Positions 8,805 through 17,974 are shown, numbered from the stretch's first letter. The stretch: 64,000 nucleotides of DNA from Burkholderia diffusa (GCF_902499115.1 NZ_CABVPN010000023.1:1-64000); one strand, 5' to 3'. Program-made: numbers and translations. Notes: generated from the letters alone by a model not told the origin.

Positions 8805-9461
8805 TCAGGCCGCGGCCTTGCGCGTCGCGTCGATCAGCGGCACGCCGGTCAGCTTCTGCAGTTCGTCGAACGACAGGTCGGTGAAGATCTCGCTCACCGC
8901 GAGGCCGTCCGCCGTCACGTCGAGCACGGCGAGATCCGTATAGATACGGCTCACGCATTGCACGCCGGTGACCGGGTACGAGCACTGCGCGACGATCTTG
9001 CTCTCGCCCTGCTTCGTCAGGTGCTCCATCATCACGAACACCTGCTTCGCGCCGATCGCGAGGTCCATCGCGCCGCCGACGGCCGGAATCGCATCGGGCG
9101 CACCCGTATGCCAGTTCGCGAGGTCGCCGTTCGCCGACACCTGGAACGCGCCGAGCACGCAGTAGTCGAGGTGGCCGCCGCGCATCATCGCGAACGAATC
9201 CGAGTGGTGGAAATAGGCGCCGCCGGTGAGCAGCGTCACGTGCTGCTTGCCGGCGTTGATCAGCTCGTCGTCTTCCTCGCCGGGCGCGGGCGCCGGGCCC
9301 ATGCCGAGCAGGCCGTTCTCGCTGTGCAGGAAGATCTCCTTGCTCGGATCGAGGTGGTTCGCCACCAGCGTCGGCACGCCGATGCCAAGGTTCACGTAAG
9401 CGCCTTCGGGGATGTCCTGGGCGACGCGCTTGGCCATTTCATCGCGGGTAAGTCGTTTCAT
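8805..9461 (-). CDS. pcaJ: 3-oxoadipate CoA-transferase, subunit B
   Basis: The 218-residue beta subunit of a family I CoA-transferase. Together with PcaI it moves CoA from succinyl-CoA to 3-oxoadipate. The catalytic glutamate is in the SENG motif (Ser47-Gly50), and the glycine loop GIGVPTLVAN is near the N-terminus. The start at 9461 lies 19 bp after the pcaI stop, with a purine-rich GAGGAGACC ribosome site in that gap. Scot or atoA-type homologues share the fold, but the pca context decides the assignment. Confidence 0.92.
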   Translation of the reverse strand: MKRLTRDEMAKRVAQDIPEGAYVNLGIGVPTLVANHLDPSKEIFLHSENGLLGMGPAPAPGEEDDELINAGKQHVTLLTGGAYFHHSDSFAMMRGGHLDYCVLGAFQVSANGDLANWHTGAPDAIPAVGGAMDLAIGAKQVFVMMEHLTKQGESKIVAQCSYPVTGVQCVSRIYTDLAVLDVTADGLAVSEIFTDLSFDELQKLTGVPLIDATRKAAA

Positions 9462-9480
9462 TTCGGGTCTCCTCAGGCTG

Positions 9481-10194
9481 TCAGGCGGCTTGCGATGCAC
9501 GTTCGGCGGCCAGCTCGGCCGCATGCGCGGCTTGCGGCACTTCGACGACGCGCTGCACGAAAATGCCCGGCGTCACGATGTGTTCCGGGTTCAGCCCGCC
9601 GAGCGGTACGACTTCCGACACCTGCACGATCGCGACCTTCGCGGCGCTGGCCATGATCGGCCCGAAGTTGCGCGCGGTCTTGCGATACACGAGGTTGCCC
9701 CAGCGATCGCCCTTGTACGCCTTCACCAGCGCGAAATCGGCGTGGATCGGCGTCTCGAACACGTACGACTTGCCGTCGATCACGCGCGTTTCCTTGCCTT
9801 CCGCGAGCTTCGTGCCGAAGCCCGTCGGCGTGAAGAAGCCGCCGATGCCGGCGCCCGCCGCGCGGATGCGCTCCGCGAGGTTGCCCTGCGGCACGAGCTC
9901 CAGCTCGATTTCGCCCGCACGGTACAGCGCGTCGAACACCTGCGAGTCGCTCTGGCGCGGGAACGAGCAGATGATCTTGCGCACCCGCTTCGCCTTGAGC
10001 AGCGCCGCGAGACCCGTCTCGCCGTTGCCCGCGTTGTTGTTGACGATCGTCAGGCCGCGCGCGCCCTGCTCGATCAGCGCGTCGATCAGTTCGGACGGCA
10101 TGCCTGCCGTACCGAAACCGCCGATCATGATGGTCGCGCCGTCGTGGACGTCCGCGACCGCCGATTGAAGCGATTCGAAAATCTTGTTGACCAT
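9481..10194 (-). CDS. pcaI: 3-oxoadipate CoA-transferase, subunit A
   Basis: The 237-residue alpha subunit, with the family I glycine-rich motif GGFGTAGMPSELI near the N-terminus and a GNLAERIRAAGAGIGGFFTP segment. It is the first gene of a probable pcaIJBDCK transcript. The ATG at 10194 is preceded by AGGAAGAGAC. About 100 bp upstream is a long palindrome that probably binds the pathway regulator. The transcript lacks pcaGH (ring cleavage) and pcaF (thiolase), which must lie elsewhere. Confidence 0.92.
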   Translation of the reverse strand: MVNKIFESLQSAVADVHDGATIMIGGFGTAGMPSELIDALIEQGARGLTIVNNNAGNGETGLAALLKAKRVRKIICSFPRQSDSQVFDALYRAGEIELELVPQGNLAERIRAAGAGIGGFFTPTGFGTKLAEGKETRVIDGKSYVFETPIHADFALVKAYKGDRWGNLVYRKTARNFGPIMASAAKVAIVQVSEVVPLGGLNPEHIVTPGIFVQRVVEVPQAAHAAELAAERASQAA

Positions 10195-10296
10195 GTCTCT
10201 TCCTGATACGAACCCGCGGCACGATGCGCGGCCTGTCGAGGGGACACGCGCGTGTCGCGTGCCGCGTCGAAGGCCGTCGTCGACCTTCGGCATTTG

Positions 10297-10328
10297 TTCG
10301 CTATTCGAACCCATATTCGATTAGCGAA
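10297..10328. promoter_or_regulatory. Long inverted repeat upstream of pcaI, candidate PcaR operator
   Basis: Left arm TTCGCTATTCGAA (10297-10309) and right arm TTCGATTAGCGAA (10316-10328) are inverted copies matching at 12 of 13 positions around a 6-bp centre. The size and the TTCG core resemble operators of IclR-family regulators such as PcaR, which activates pca genes in response to 3-oxoadipate. No pcaR gene is in the window, so the regulator would act from elsewhere. Confidence 0.6.
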
Positions 10329-10339
10329 CGATGGGCCGA

Positions 10340-11572
10340 TCATAGAGTCGCGCACAGCGCGTTGTCAAGGCGGGATCCCTCGGGGGGTGTCTGGTCGTCG
10401 AACGGCAGGCCGACGTAGTTTTCGGCGAGCGATTGCGCGGCGGCCCGCGAGCGCGTCACGTACTTCAGCTCGGCAAACTTCAGGCGATTGACGAACGGCG
10501 AGTCCTCCGGCGACGAGTGCAGCATGTTCGTCATGAAGTACGAGAAATGCTCGGCGCGCCACACGCGTTCGAGACAGGTCGCCGAATAGCGCTCGAGCGG
10601 CGTCGCGTCGCCGCTGCGATAACGCGCGCCGAGCGCGCGGGACAGCGCGCGGACGTCGGCCACCGCGAGGTTCATCCCCTTCGCGCCGGTCGGCGGCACG
10701 ATGTGCGCGGCATCGCCCGCGAGGAACAGGCGGCCGTGCTGCATCGTCTCCGACACGAAACTGCGCATCGGCGTCACGCTCTTCTGCGTGATCCGGCCCT
10801 CGGTCGGCGTCCAGCCGGTGTCGTTCGAAAAGCGCGTGTGCAGTTCGTCCCAGATCCGCGCGTCGGACCATTCCGCGAGGTCTTCGTCGGGCTTGCACTG
10901 CAGGTAGAGGCGCGTGACCGTCGGCGAACGCATCGAGAACAGTGCGAAGCCGTTGTCGTGATGGGCGTAGACGAGCTCGTCGAGCGACGGCGCCGCGTCG
11001 GCGAGGATGCCGAGCCACGCGAACGGATAGACGCGCTCGAACGTGTTCAGCCGCTCGGCGGGAATCGTCTGCCGTGCGATGCCGTGGAAGCCGTCGCAGC
11101 CGGCGATGTAGTCGCAGTCGATGCGGTCCGCGCGGCCGTCCGCATGCTTGAACGTGACGAACGGGTGCTCGCTTTCGATATCGTGCAGCGCGACTTCGCT
11201 GACTTCGAAATGCATCTGGTGCCCATGCGCGTCGCCGGCCGCGATCAGGTCGCGCACGACTTCATGCTGGCTATAGACGGTGATCGCGCGCCCGCCGGTG
11301 AGCGCGCTCAGGTCGATGCGATGGCGCTGACCGGAGAACAGCAGCTCGATGCCGTGATGTTCGAGCCCTTCGCGGCGCATCCGCTCGCCGAGGCCGGCTT
11401 CGTTCAGCGTGTCGACGGTGCCCTGCTCCAGCACGCCGGCGCGGATGCGGTTCTCGCAATATTCGCGCGAACGCGCTTCGATGAGGATGGAATCGACGCC
11501 TTGCAGGCGCAGCAGATGGGAAAGCAAAAGGCCGGACGGACCGGCGCCGATGATGGCGACCTGGGTGCGCAT
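10340..11572 (-). CDS. pobA: 4-hydroxybenzoate 3-monooxygenase
   Basis: A 410-residue FAD-dependent hydroxylase that converts 4-hydroxybenzoate to protocatechuate with NADPH and O2. The dinucleotide-binding motif GAGPSG is at residues 9-14, the DG motif at CDGFHG, and the second flavin motif at GDAAHIVPPTGAKGMNLA. The C-terminal ENYVGLPFDD segment holds the conserved active-site tyrosine. The start at 11572 gives the family length and has AGGAGACG just upstream. It precedes the pca genes in the same direction and diverges from a LysR regulator. Confidence 0.94.
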   Translation of the reverse strand: MRTQVAIIGAGPSGLLLSHLLRLQGVDSILIEARSREYCENRIRAGVLEQGTVDTLNEAGLGERMRREGLEHHGIELLFSGQRHRIDLSALTGGRAITVYSQHEVVRDLIAAGDAHGHQMHFEVSEVALHDIESEHPFVTFKHADGRADRIDCDYIAGCDGFHGIARQTIPAERLNTFERVYPFAWLGILADAAPSLDELVYAHHDNGFALFSMRSPTVTRLYLQCKPDEDLAEWSDARIWDELHTRFSNDTGWTPTEGRITQKSVTPMRSFVSETMQHGRLFLAGDAAHIVPPTGAKGMNLAVADVRALSRALGARYRSGDATPLERYSATCLERVWRAEHFSYFMTNMLHSSPEDSPFVNRLKFAELKYVTRSRAAAQSLAENYVGLPFDDQTPPEGSRLDNALCATL

Positions 11573-11591
11573 TGTTCGTCTCCTGAACATT

Positions 11592-11609
11592 GGTTCGAAT
11601 AATTGAACC
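11592..11609. promoter_or_regulatory. Inverted repeat in the pobA/LysR divergent promoter
   Basis: GGTTCGAATAATTGAACC forms GGTTC-N8-GAACC with near-complete symmetry in the inner bases. It lies 20 bp upstream of the pobA start in the divergent region, consistent with an operator for the adjacent LysR-type regulator or for an IclR-type protein. Confidence 0.5.
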
Positions 11610-11688
11610 CATTTGAGCGCTTTCCCGACTATGCGGCAACGCGATTTTGGAGATAAGTTGTATACGTTTCCCGGATACCGGCCTCACG

Positions 11689-12615
11689 ATGGATGCGCTC
11701 GATCTGAACCTGATTCCCTACCTCGTCGCGCTCGACGACACGCGCAACGTCAGCCGCGCCGGCGACCTGCTCGGCGTGAGCCAGCCGCGCGTGAGCACCG
11801 CGCTCGGCCGCCTGCGCGAGTATTTCGGCGATCCGTTGTTCGTGCGCACGTCGCGCGGCATGGAGCCGACGCCGCGCGCGCTCGCGCTGCTGCCGGCCGC
11901 GCGCGATGCGCTCGCGCAGATCGAGCGCGGCCTCGTCGCGCCGCATGACTTCGATCCGGCGGCGAGCACGCATACGTTCTCGATCGCGCTGTCGGACGTC
12001 GGCGAGATCGTGTTCCTGCCGAAGCTGCTGCAGGCGTTCGCGACGCGCGCGCCGCATGCGAACCTGCGCTCGGTCTCGCTCGCGCACGACGAAGTCGGCC
12101 GCGGCCTCGAAGCCGGCTCGATCGATCTCGCGGTCGGCTACTTCCCCGATCTCGACGGCAACAACTTCTTCCAGCAGCGTCTGTTCACGCACCGGTTCGT
12201 CTGCCTGATGCGGCGCGGCCATCCGCTCGAACAGGCGCGCCCGTTCACGGCCGAGCAGTTCCTCGCGTGCGGGCATGCGGTGGTGCGCGCCGAGGGGCGC
12301 AGCCAGGAGGTGCTCGAGAAATACCTCGCGAAGCAGCGCATGCACCGCCGTGCGGTGCTCGAGACGCCGCACTTCATGAGCCTGCCGTTCATCCTGAGCC
12401 GCACTGACCTGATCGCGACGGTGCCGCACGCGATCGGCTATGCCTATGCGGCCGAGCATGCGTTCATCGTGCCGGTCGAGCCGCCGTTGCCGCTGCCGCG
12501 CTTCGACCTGAAGCAGCACTGGCACCGCAAGTTCCACAACGATCCGCGCACGGCGTGGCTGCGCGGCGTCGTCGCGTCGTTGTTCAACGACGAGCAGGAC
12601 GAATGGCCGAAGTGA
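11689..12615 (+). CDS. LysR-type regulator divergent from pobA (probable PobR role)
   Basis: A 308-residue LysR-type protein. The N-terminal winged HTH includes NVSRAGDLLGVSQPRVSTALGRLREYFGDPLFVRTSRGMEPT, and an effector-binding domain follows. It is divergent from pobA with an inverted repeat between them, so control of 4-hydroxybenzoate hydroxylase is likely. PobR in Acinetobacter belongs to a different (IclR) family; a LysR in this role fits other beta-proteobacteria. The ATG at 11689 has no strong ribosome site, but it gives the normal start before the HTH. Confidence 0.82.
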   Translation: MDALDLNLIPYLVALDDTRNVSRAGDLLGVSQPRVSTALGRLREYFGDPLFVRTSRGMEPTPRALALLPAARDALAQIERGLVAPHDFDPAASTHTFSIALSDVGEIVFLPKLLQAFATRAPHANLRSVSLAHDEVGRGLEAGSIDLAVGYFPDLDGNNFFQQRLFTHRFVCLMRRGHPLEQARPFTAEQFLACGHAVVRAEGRSQEVLEKYLAKQRMHRRAVLETPHFMSLPFILSRTDLIATVPHAIGYAYAAEHAFIVPVEPPLPLPRFDLKQHWHRKFHNDPRTAWLRGVVASLFNDEQDEWPK

Positions 12616-12716
12616 TGCAGGGTGTGCGACAGGCCGCACGCACGACCCGCGAAAGCATGAAACAATGCCCGGATATCCGCGCCGCCGCAGGCGGCCGCAT
12701 TCGATGGAGTGACTAG

Positions 12717-13346
12717 ATGGGTAAAAAATCCGCGCGGCCCGAGCCGGCCGCATCCCGGCCGAGTCGGGAAGAAGCCGAGGATGCCGTTCGCGTGCTGCTG
12801 CGCTGGGCCGGCGACGATCCCGCCCGCGAAGGCCTGCTCGACACACCGGCACGCGTCGTGCGCGCATATGAACAGTTCTTCGCCGGCTATGCGCTGGAGC
12901 CGCGCGACATCCTCGCGCGCACGTTCAGCGAAGTCGACGGCTACGACGAAATGATCGTGCTGAAGGACATCCGCTTCGAGAGCTACTGCGAGCACCACAT
13001 GGTGCCGATCATCGGCCGCGCGCACGTCGCGTATCTGCCGAACCATCGCGTCGTCGGCATCTCCAAGCTCGCGCGCCTCGTCGACGCGTTCGCGAAGCGC
13101 CTGCAGATCCAGGAAAAGATGACCGTGCAGATCGCCGACACGCTGTTCGACGTGCTGCAGCCGAAGGGCGTCGGCGTGATCCTCGAAGCCGCGCATCAGT
13201 GCATCTCGACGCGCGGCGTGCACAAGCCGGGCGTCGAGATGGTCACGTCGCGCATGCTCGGCACGTTCCGCACCGATCCGTCCACGCGGCGCGAATTCCT
13301 GTCGATCGTCGCGAATCCATCTTCAGTCAACCTGACGAATACGTAA
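12717..13346 (+). CDS. folE: GTP cyclohydrolase I
   Basis: A 209-residue zinc enzyme that makes 7,8-dihydroneopterin triphosphate from GTP, the first step of folate and other pterin pathways. The zinc ligands are Cys91 and His94 in YCEHHMVP and Cys162 in AHQCISTRG; all are intact. GGAG precedes the ATG by 7 bp. It shares one base with the following folM (TAATG). That coupling suggests a dedicated pterin supply, perhaps tetrahydromonapterin for phenylalanine hydroxylase, alongside a housekeeping folate pathway elsewhere. Confidence 0.93.
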   Translation: MGKKSARPEPAASRPSREEAEDAVRVLLRWAGDDPAREGLLDTPARVVRAYEQFFAGYALEPRDILARTFSEVDGYDEMIVLKDIRFESYCEHHMVPIIGRAHVAYLPNHRVVGISKLARLVDAFAKRLQIQEKMTVQIADTLFDVLQPKGVGVILEAAHQCISTRGVHKPGVEMVTSRMLGTFRTDPSTRREFLSIVANPSSVNLTNT

Positions 13347-14149
13347 TGCAGTCCACGAAGCAAGCGGCAGACGCGCCGGTCGTGCTCGTGACCGGCGCCG
13401 CGCGCCGGGCCGGGCGCGCGTTCGCCGAGTATTTCGCCGCGCACGGCTATCGCACCGCGGTGCACTACGACCGTTCGGCCGATGCCGCGCAGGCGGCGGC
13501 CCGCGCGATCGCCGAGAGCGGGCACGATTCGGTCGCGCTGCAGGCCGACCTGTCGGATGCCGGGCAGATCACCGCGCTGATCGACCAGGTGTATGCGCGC
13601 TTCGGCCGCCTCGACGTGCTGGTCAACAACGCGTCAGTGTTCTGGCAGGACCATTTCCCGAGCTTCGACCTCGCGGCATTCGACCAGGCATGGGCCGTCA
13701 ACTGCCGCGCGCCGATCCTGCTCACGCGTGCATTCTACGAACGGGCCCGCGCGGCCGGCACGCAGGGCGTCGTCGTCAACGTGGTCGACCAGAAGATCAA
13801 GGAAAACTTCCACCGCGACCATTTCAGCTACACGGTCGCGAAGGCCGCGCTCGGCAACCTCACGCAGATGCTCGCGCTGTCGTCGTCGCCGGTGCTGCGC
13901 GTGAACGCGGTGTTCCCCGGGCTGATGCTGCCGAGCGACGACCAGACGCAGGCCGACTTCGAACACGCGAGCCGCGCTTCGACGCCGCTCGCGCGCATCG
14001 CCGGCCCCGACGACGTCGCGGGCGCGATCCTGCTGCTGACGGGCAGCGCGTACAACGGTGTGGATTTCGTCGTCGATGCGGGGCAGAACCTGATCCGCGT
14101 CGACCAGGACGTGCTGTACAAGCATCGCTCACCGGCCGGCAAACACTGA
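13346..14149 (+). CDS. folM: Dihydromonapterin/dihydrofolate reductase-type SDR
   Basis: A 267-residue short-chain dehydrogenase. It has the Rossmann motif TGAARRAGRAFAEYF, NNAS at about 94-97, and the catalytic pair Tyr162/Lys166 in SYTVAKAAL. The usual catalytic Ser region reads VVNVVDQKI, as in FolM and pteridine reductases, where an Asp replaces Ser. FolM reduces dihydromonapterin (and weakly dihydrofolate). The start overlaps the folE stop by one base, supporting a joint pterin role. Confidence 0.85.
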   Translation: MQSTKQAADAPVVLVTGAARRAGRAFAEYFAAHGYRTAVHYDRSADAAQAAARAIAESGHDSVALQADLSDAGQITALIDQVYARFGRLDVLVNNASVFWQDHFPSFDLAAFDQAWAVNCRAPILLTRAFYERARAAGTQGVVVNVVDQKIKENFHRDHFSYTVAKAALGNLTQMLALSSSPVLRVNAVFPGLMLPSDDQTQADFEHASRASTPLARIAGPDDVAGAILLLTGSAYNGVDFVVDAGQNLIRVDQDVLYKHRSPAGKH

Positions 14150-14264
14150 CGAACGGTATGTTCGGCGGTAGCCGTGTGTGCCCTTCGCACACCTTGTGTG
14201 CGGACATCGGCGCACGCCTGCACCTGCGCTGCGCGAACGACCATTGCGCCGTTCGCGCGCCGCG

Positions 14265-15185
14265 TCACGGCTTCTCGGCGCTACCGCCTTCGCGGACCTT
14301 GCCCTGCGCGACGCTCGTGCCGGGCGGCACGCTGTGCGTAAGCCACACGTTGCCGCCGATCACCGAGCCGCGCCCGATCGTCACGCGGCCGAGAATCGTC
14401 GCGCCCGCGTAGATCACCACGTCGTCCTCGACGATCGGATGCCGCGCGTTGCCCTTCACCAGCGCGCCGTCACCATCCGCCGGGAAGCTCTTTGCGCCGA
14501 GCGTGACGGCCTGGTACACGCGCACGCGCTCGCCGATGATCGCGGTTTCGCCGATCACGACGCCGGTGCCATGGTCGATGAAGAAGCTCGGGCCGATCTG
14601 CGCGCCCGGGTGAATGTCGATGCCGGTGGCCGAGTGCGCGATTTCATTGATGAAACGCGCGAGCAGCGGCACACCGAGTTGGTGCAGAGCGTGCGCGAGC
14701 CGATGGTGCATCATCGCGAGCACACCGGGGTAGCACAGCAGGATCTCGGTGATGTGCTGCGCGGCCGGGTCGCCCGCGTAGGCAGCCTGGATGTCGCTGA
14801 CCAGCAGCGCGCGAACCGCCGGCAACTGCCGGCCGAACTCGCGCGCGATCTCGAACGCGCGCTCGTCGAGTTCGGCGAACGGCGTGTCCGCATGCTCGGG
14901 CAGGAACGGCAGCGCGCGGCGGATCTGTTCCGAGAGGATCCGCAGCGTGCTTTCGAGCGTGTGGCCGACGTAGTAGTCGACGCTTTCATCGGTCAGATCC
15001 GGCGCGCCGTAGTGCGTCGGAAACATCGACGCGCGCAGGCCGGTGACGATCTTGCAGATCGCGTCGCGCGACGGCAGCTCGCGGATGCCGCGCGGATGAC
15101 GCGTGCGATGAAGTTCCTCGCGCGATTCGCGCAAGCCGGCAACGATTTCTTCGAGGCCCCACTGACGGGCGGGTGATGTCGACAT
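14265..15185 (-). CDS. epsC: Serine O-acetyltransferase (EpsC type)
   Basis: A 306-residue enzyme with an N-terminal helical SAT domain and a C-terminal left-handed beta-helix of hexapeptide repeats, beginning around GIDIHPGAQIGPSFFIDHGTG and continuing through IGRGSVIGGNVWL. It acetylates L-serine for cysteine synthesis. It is longer than E. coli CysE at the N-terminus, matching the EpsC class found beside or instead of CysE. It stands alone; the folM stop lies 115 bp away in convergent orientation. Confidence 0.88.
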   Translation of the reverse strand: MSTSPARQWGLEEIVAGLRESREELHRTRHPRGIRELPSRDAICKIVTGLRASMFPTHYGAPDLTDESVDYYVGHTLESTLRILSEQIRRALPFLPEHADTPFAELDERAFEIAREFGRQLPAVRALLVSDIQAAYAGDPAAQHITEILLCYPGVLAMMHHRLAHALHQLGVPLLARFINEIAHSATGIDIHPGAQIGPSFFIDHGTGVVIGETAIIGERVRVYQAVTLGAKSFPADGDGALVKGNARHPIVEDDVVIYAGATILGRVTIGRGSVIGGNVWLTHSVPPGTSVAQGKVREGGSAEKP

Positions 15186-15322
15186 ATGCCAATGCAGGCG
15201 GCCGCGCTCGATCGCACGGCCGCAAATAAAGTGACGGGTTCCAGAAGATTACCGCGTTTTCGATCGGCAGCGGCACGTCGGGGGATCGGCCGGACGGACG
15301 ATGCCACCGCCGCGCGACACCG

Positions 15323-15556
15323 TCAGATCGTAATACTGCTCGCGTCGATCCAGCGCACGGCCCAGTCGCGCGCGTGCGCGATCGCGTCGCCTTCGTCGTT
15401 GAACTGGAGCTCGGTCGGAAAAAAACGGTTCGCGACGAGTTCCCCGTCGCTCGATCTGGAGATCACGACGTAGGGTTTGAACGACCCGTCGCTGGCGCGC
15501 GCGGGCGCGCAATTCAACAGATAACCGCGGTGCGTGAAAGCAGTAGTCGCTTGCAT
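15323..15556 (-). CDS. Conserved-type hypothetical protein (77 aa)
   Basis: A 77-residue soluble protein beginning MQATTAFTHRGYLLNCAPARA and containing KPYVVISRSSDGELVANRFFP. It is rich in beta-type residues, with no membrane segment. I do not recognise a characterised family; small proteins of this pattern occur widely in Burkholderia. GAGG about 11 bp upstream of the ATG and GC-rich third positions support it as a gene. It has no clear operon partner. Confidence 0.6.
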   Translation of the reverse strand: MQATTAFTHRGYLLNCAPARASDGSFKPYVVISRSSDGELVANRFFPTELQFNDEGDAIAHARDWAVRWIDASSITI

Positions 15557-15835
15557 GAATCCGCCACCTCTAGTCCCTTGATTTGTTGTTCACTACCCGT
15601 CTTAAGGGTGCTGCGGTGCCCCCGGTGCGGGCAGAGGCGGCAAGACCTCATCCCCTGTCGCCGCTTCGCAGGAAATGAATCATACTCTGTAGAAAACCGG
15701 TGTTCTAGCCGAAATAAATCATGACAAATCAGCGCGCGCCACACCACCGCGGCGATCGCTCGCGCGCCGTTTTCCCGTCTTGCCCGGAACGGGATTTGCT
15801 TCGATCCGGAGCGCTTCGCCGCCAGGAGAGCCGTG

Positions 15836-16246
15836 ATGGGAACGTCAGCTCAAGCGCACACCGCGCATCCGCGCAGCATCGAACTCGACAACGACGACAC
15901 GCACGACAGCACCGTCGACACCGACGGCAAGAATCGCGAGGCCGCGCGTCTCGCGAGCGGCCGCGCCTTCTCGCCCGACCAGATCACGGGCAGCAACGCG
16001 TCGCTCGTCAACGCGATGCCCGAGGCCGGCGACGGCTTCGCCGGCTTCGACAGCCGGCCGGGCGGCAACCATCCGGCGTTCGCGCTGCGTGACGGCTACA
16101 TGGTGATCGAGAAGGGGTTCGACGCGCCGTCGCACGCGGGCGACGCGCTGTACGGCCCGGTTCACCGGATGTACGGCAGCGCGTACTGGCCCGGTCATGG
16201 ACGCCGGCCGGAACGGGTGATCGAAATCACGGCCGTGCCGCGGTGA
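15836..16246 (+). CDS. Hypothetical protein (136 aa), polar and Asp/His-rich
   Basis: A 136-residue polar protein without signal peptide or membrane segment. The N-terminal third is rich in Asp, Asn and His and probably disordered; the C-terminal part ends MYGSAYWPGHGRRPERVIEI. AGGAG lies 7-8 bp before the ATG at 15836, with a GTG directly preceding it as an alternative. I recognise no domain. It precedes a 340-bp gap and then the UspA gene. Confidence 0.55.
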   Translation: MGTSAQAHTAHPRSIELDNDDTHDSTVDTDGKNREAARLASGRAFSPDQITGSNASLVNAMPEAGDGFAGFDSRPGGNHPAFALRDGYMVIEKGFDAPSHAGDALYGPVHRMYGSAYWPGHGRRPERVIEITAVPR

Positions 16247-16585
16247 CGCGCGCGGCGTTTGAATCGATCGTTCGTTTGACGGGTCGAGGCGAGGCCGACG
16301 GCCGATGGCGGCGGAGCGACGTGCGGGTTCGCGCGCCGGTCCTCCGAATCGGTGCTGGAATCGATATCGGCGCCGGGTTCGGGTCGACAGTCGGATTTCG
16401 CGACATCGATGCATCGGCGTTGATCGAAGTCACGTCGTCGCGATACGGATGATATTCAATGCACACTCGCGACGACCGGCACGTCGCTGCAGAGTCCCTG
16501 CCGTTGGTTTACCCTGCCTCGCAGCGACGCACGGCCTGCTCGGCCGTTCGGCCGACTTTCGTTCAACCCGCCACTTGGAGACACC
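16247..16585. other. Gene-free stretch upstream of the UspA-type gene
   Basis: I see no supported gene, no FNR-like TTGAT-N4-ATCAA site and no terminator with a T-run. The last 100 bp presumably hold the promoter of the universal stress protein gene. Confidence 0.4.
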
Positions 16586-17053
16586 ATGTACAAGCGCATT
16601 CTGGTTGCCATCGACGGCAGCGACACCGCCCGCCATGCGTTCGATGCCGCCCTCGCGCTCGCGAAGGAGCACGGTGCCGAACTGCAACCGCTCTACGTCG
16701 TCGAGAACGCCGCGATCTACTACAACGTGCCGGGCTACGATCCGTCCGTGCTGCGCGACCAGCTCATCGCGCAAGGCAATGCGCTCGCGGCGGAGTTCAA
16801 GAAGCTGATGCAGGCGGCAGGCGTGAAGGGCGAAACGCTGACGAGCGAGGCGTCGTCGCTCACCGACGTGTCGACGCTGATCCTCGACGGTGCGAAGGCG
16901 TTCGGCGCCGACCTCCTCGTGCTCGGCACGCACGGCCGACGCGGGTTCCGCCGCCTCGTGCTCGGCAGCATCGCCGAACAGTGCGTGCGGCATGCGACGC
17001 TGCCCGTGCTGCTGATCCCGGCCGCCGCGCATACGGACGATCAGGAAGACTGA
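16586..17053 (+). CDS. Universal stress protein, UspA family
   Basis: A 155-residue single Usp domain. It starts MYKRILVAIDGSD, and the C-terminal ATP-binding motif G-x2-G-x9-G-S is present in GTHGRRGFRRLVLGSIAEQ, so it belongs to the nucleotide-binding subgroup. Such proteins support survival under starvation, redox or low-oxygen stress. GGAG sits upstream of the ATG. The FNR-like regulator immediately downstream makes an oxygen-linked role plausible but unproven. Confidence 0.9.
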   Translation: MYKRILVAIDGSDTARHAFDAALALAKEHGAELQPLYVVENAAIYYNVPGYDPSVLRDQLIAQGNALAAEFKKLMQAAGVKGETLTSEASSLTDVSTLILDGAKAFGADLLVLGTHGRRGFRRLVLGSIAEQCVRHATLPVLLIPAAAHTDDQED

Positions 17054-17227
17054 GCGGCACCGGCATCAGCATCAGCGTGCGCGTCGCGGCGCGCATACGC
17101 AACGGCATGCTTGCGTGCCGCTACGATGCCCGCGACATGTGCGCGCGGTCGCGACGTTTTGTCACCCGACAGCGGCAACTTGCGGTGGGACAATAATTCG
17201 GTCGATTCAACGCTGGAGCAAACGATC

Positions 17228-17974
17228 ATGTTGACGCCCGTCGCCACACGTCCCGCCGCCTCGTCCCACGCAGGCAACTGGGCTCCCCGTCAGGCCCCGC
17301 ACTGCTCGTCGTGCGCAATGCGGCACCTGTGCATGCCGCAGGGCCTCGCACCCGAAGCGCTCAGCCGCCTCGAATCGGTCATCTGCGCGGCGCGCCCGGT
17401 CAAGCGCGGCGAAGCGCTGTTCCGCGAAGGCGACACCTTCGACAACCTGTACGCCGTGCGCTCGGGTTCACTGAAAACCGTCGCCACGCGCCACGACGGC
17501 CGCGAGCAGGTCACCGGTCTGCACCTCGCGGGCGAAGCGCTCGGCCTCGACGGCATCTGCGACGACACGCACCCGCGCACCGCGGTTGCGCTGGAAGACA
17601 GCTCGGTCTGCGTGATTCCGTACAGCGCGCTCAAGTCGCTGTGCTCGGAAGCCGGCACGATGCAGTTGCGCATGCACAAGCTGATGAGCGAGCAGATCGT
17701 GCGCGAAACGTCACAAACCATGCTGCTCGGCTCGCTGAACGCCGAAGAGCGCGTCGCCGCGTTCCTGCTCGACGTGTCGTCGCGCTACCTGAAGCGCGGC
17801 TACTCGCCGTCGGAATTCAACCTGCGCATGACGCGCGAAGACATCGGCAGTTACCTCGGCATGACGCTCGAAACGGTCAGCCGCACGCTGTCGAAGTTCC
17901 AGAAGCGCGGCCTGATCGAAATGCACGGCCGCCTCGTACAGATCGTCGATTTCGACGGCCTGCACCACGTCTGA
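17228..17974 (+). CDS. FNR/CRP-family oxygen-responsive transcriptional regulator
   Basis: A 248-residue protein with an N-terminal cysteine cluster, cyclic-nucleotide-binding-like beta roll and C-terminal winged HTH. Cys26, Cys29 and Cys35 reproduce the C-x2-C-x5-C spacing of FNR, and Cys111 in GLDGICDD is in place for the fourth ligand of a 4Fe-4S cluster. The recognition helix reads TLETVSRTLSKFQKRG, with the E-x2-S-R of FNR. It should therefore sense oxygen and bind TTGAT-N4-ATCAA sites. The ATG at 17228 gives the FNR-like length. Confidence 0.88.
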   Translation: MLTPVATRPAASSHAGNWAPRQAPHCSSCAMRHLCMPQGLAPEALSRLESVICAARPVKRGEALFREGDTFDNLYAVRSGSLKTVATRHDGREQVTGLHLAGEALGLDGICDDTHPRTAVALEDSSVCVIPYSALKSLCSEAGTMQLRMHKLMSEQIVRETSQTMLLGSLNAEERVAAFLLDVSSRYLKRGYSPSEFNLRMTREDIGSYLGMTLETVSRTLSKFQKRGLIEMHGRLVQIVDFDGLHHV

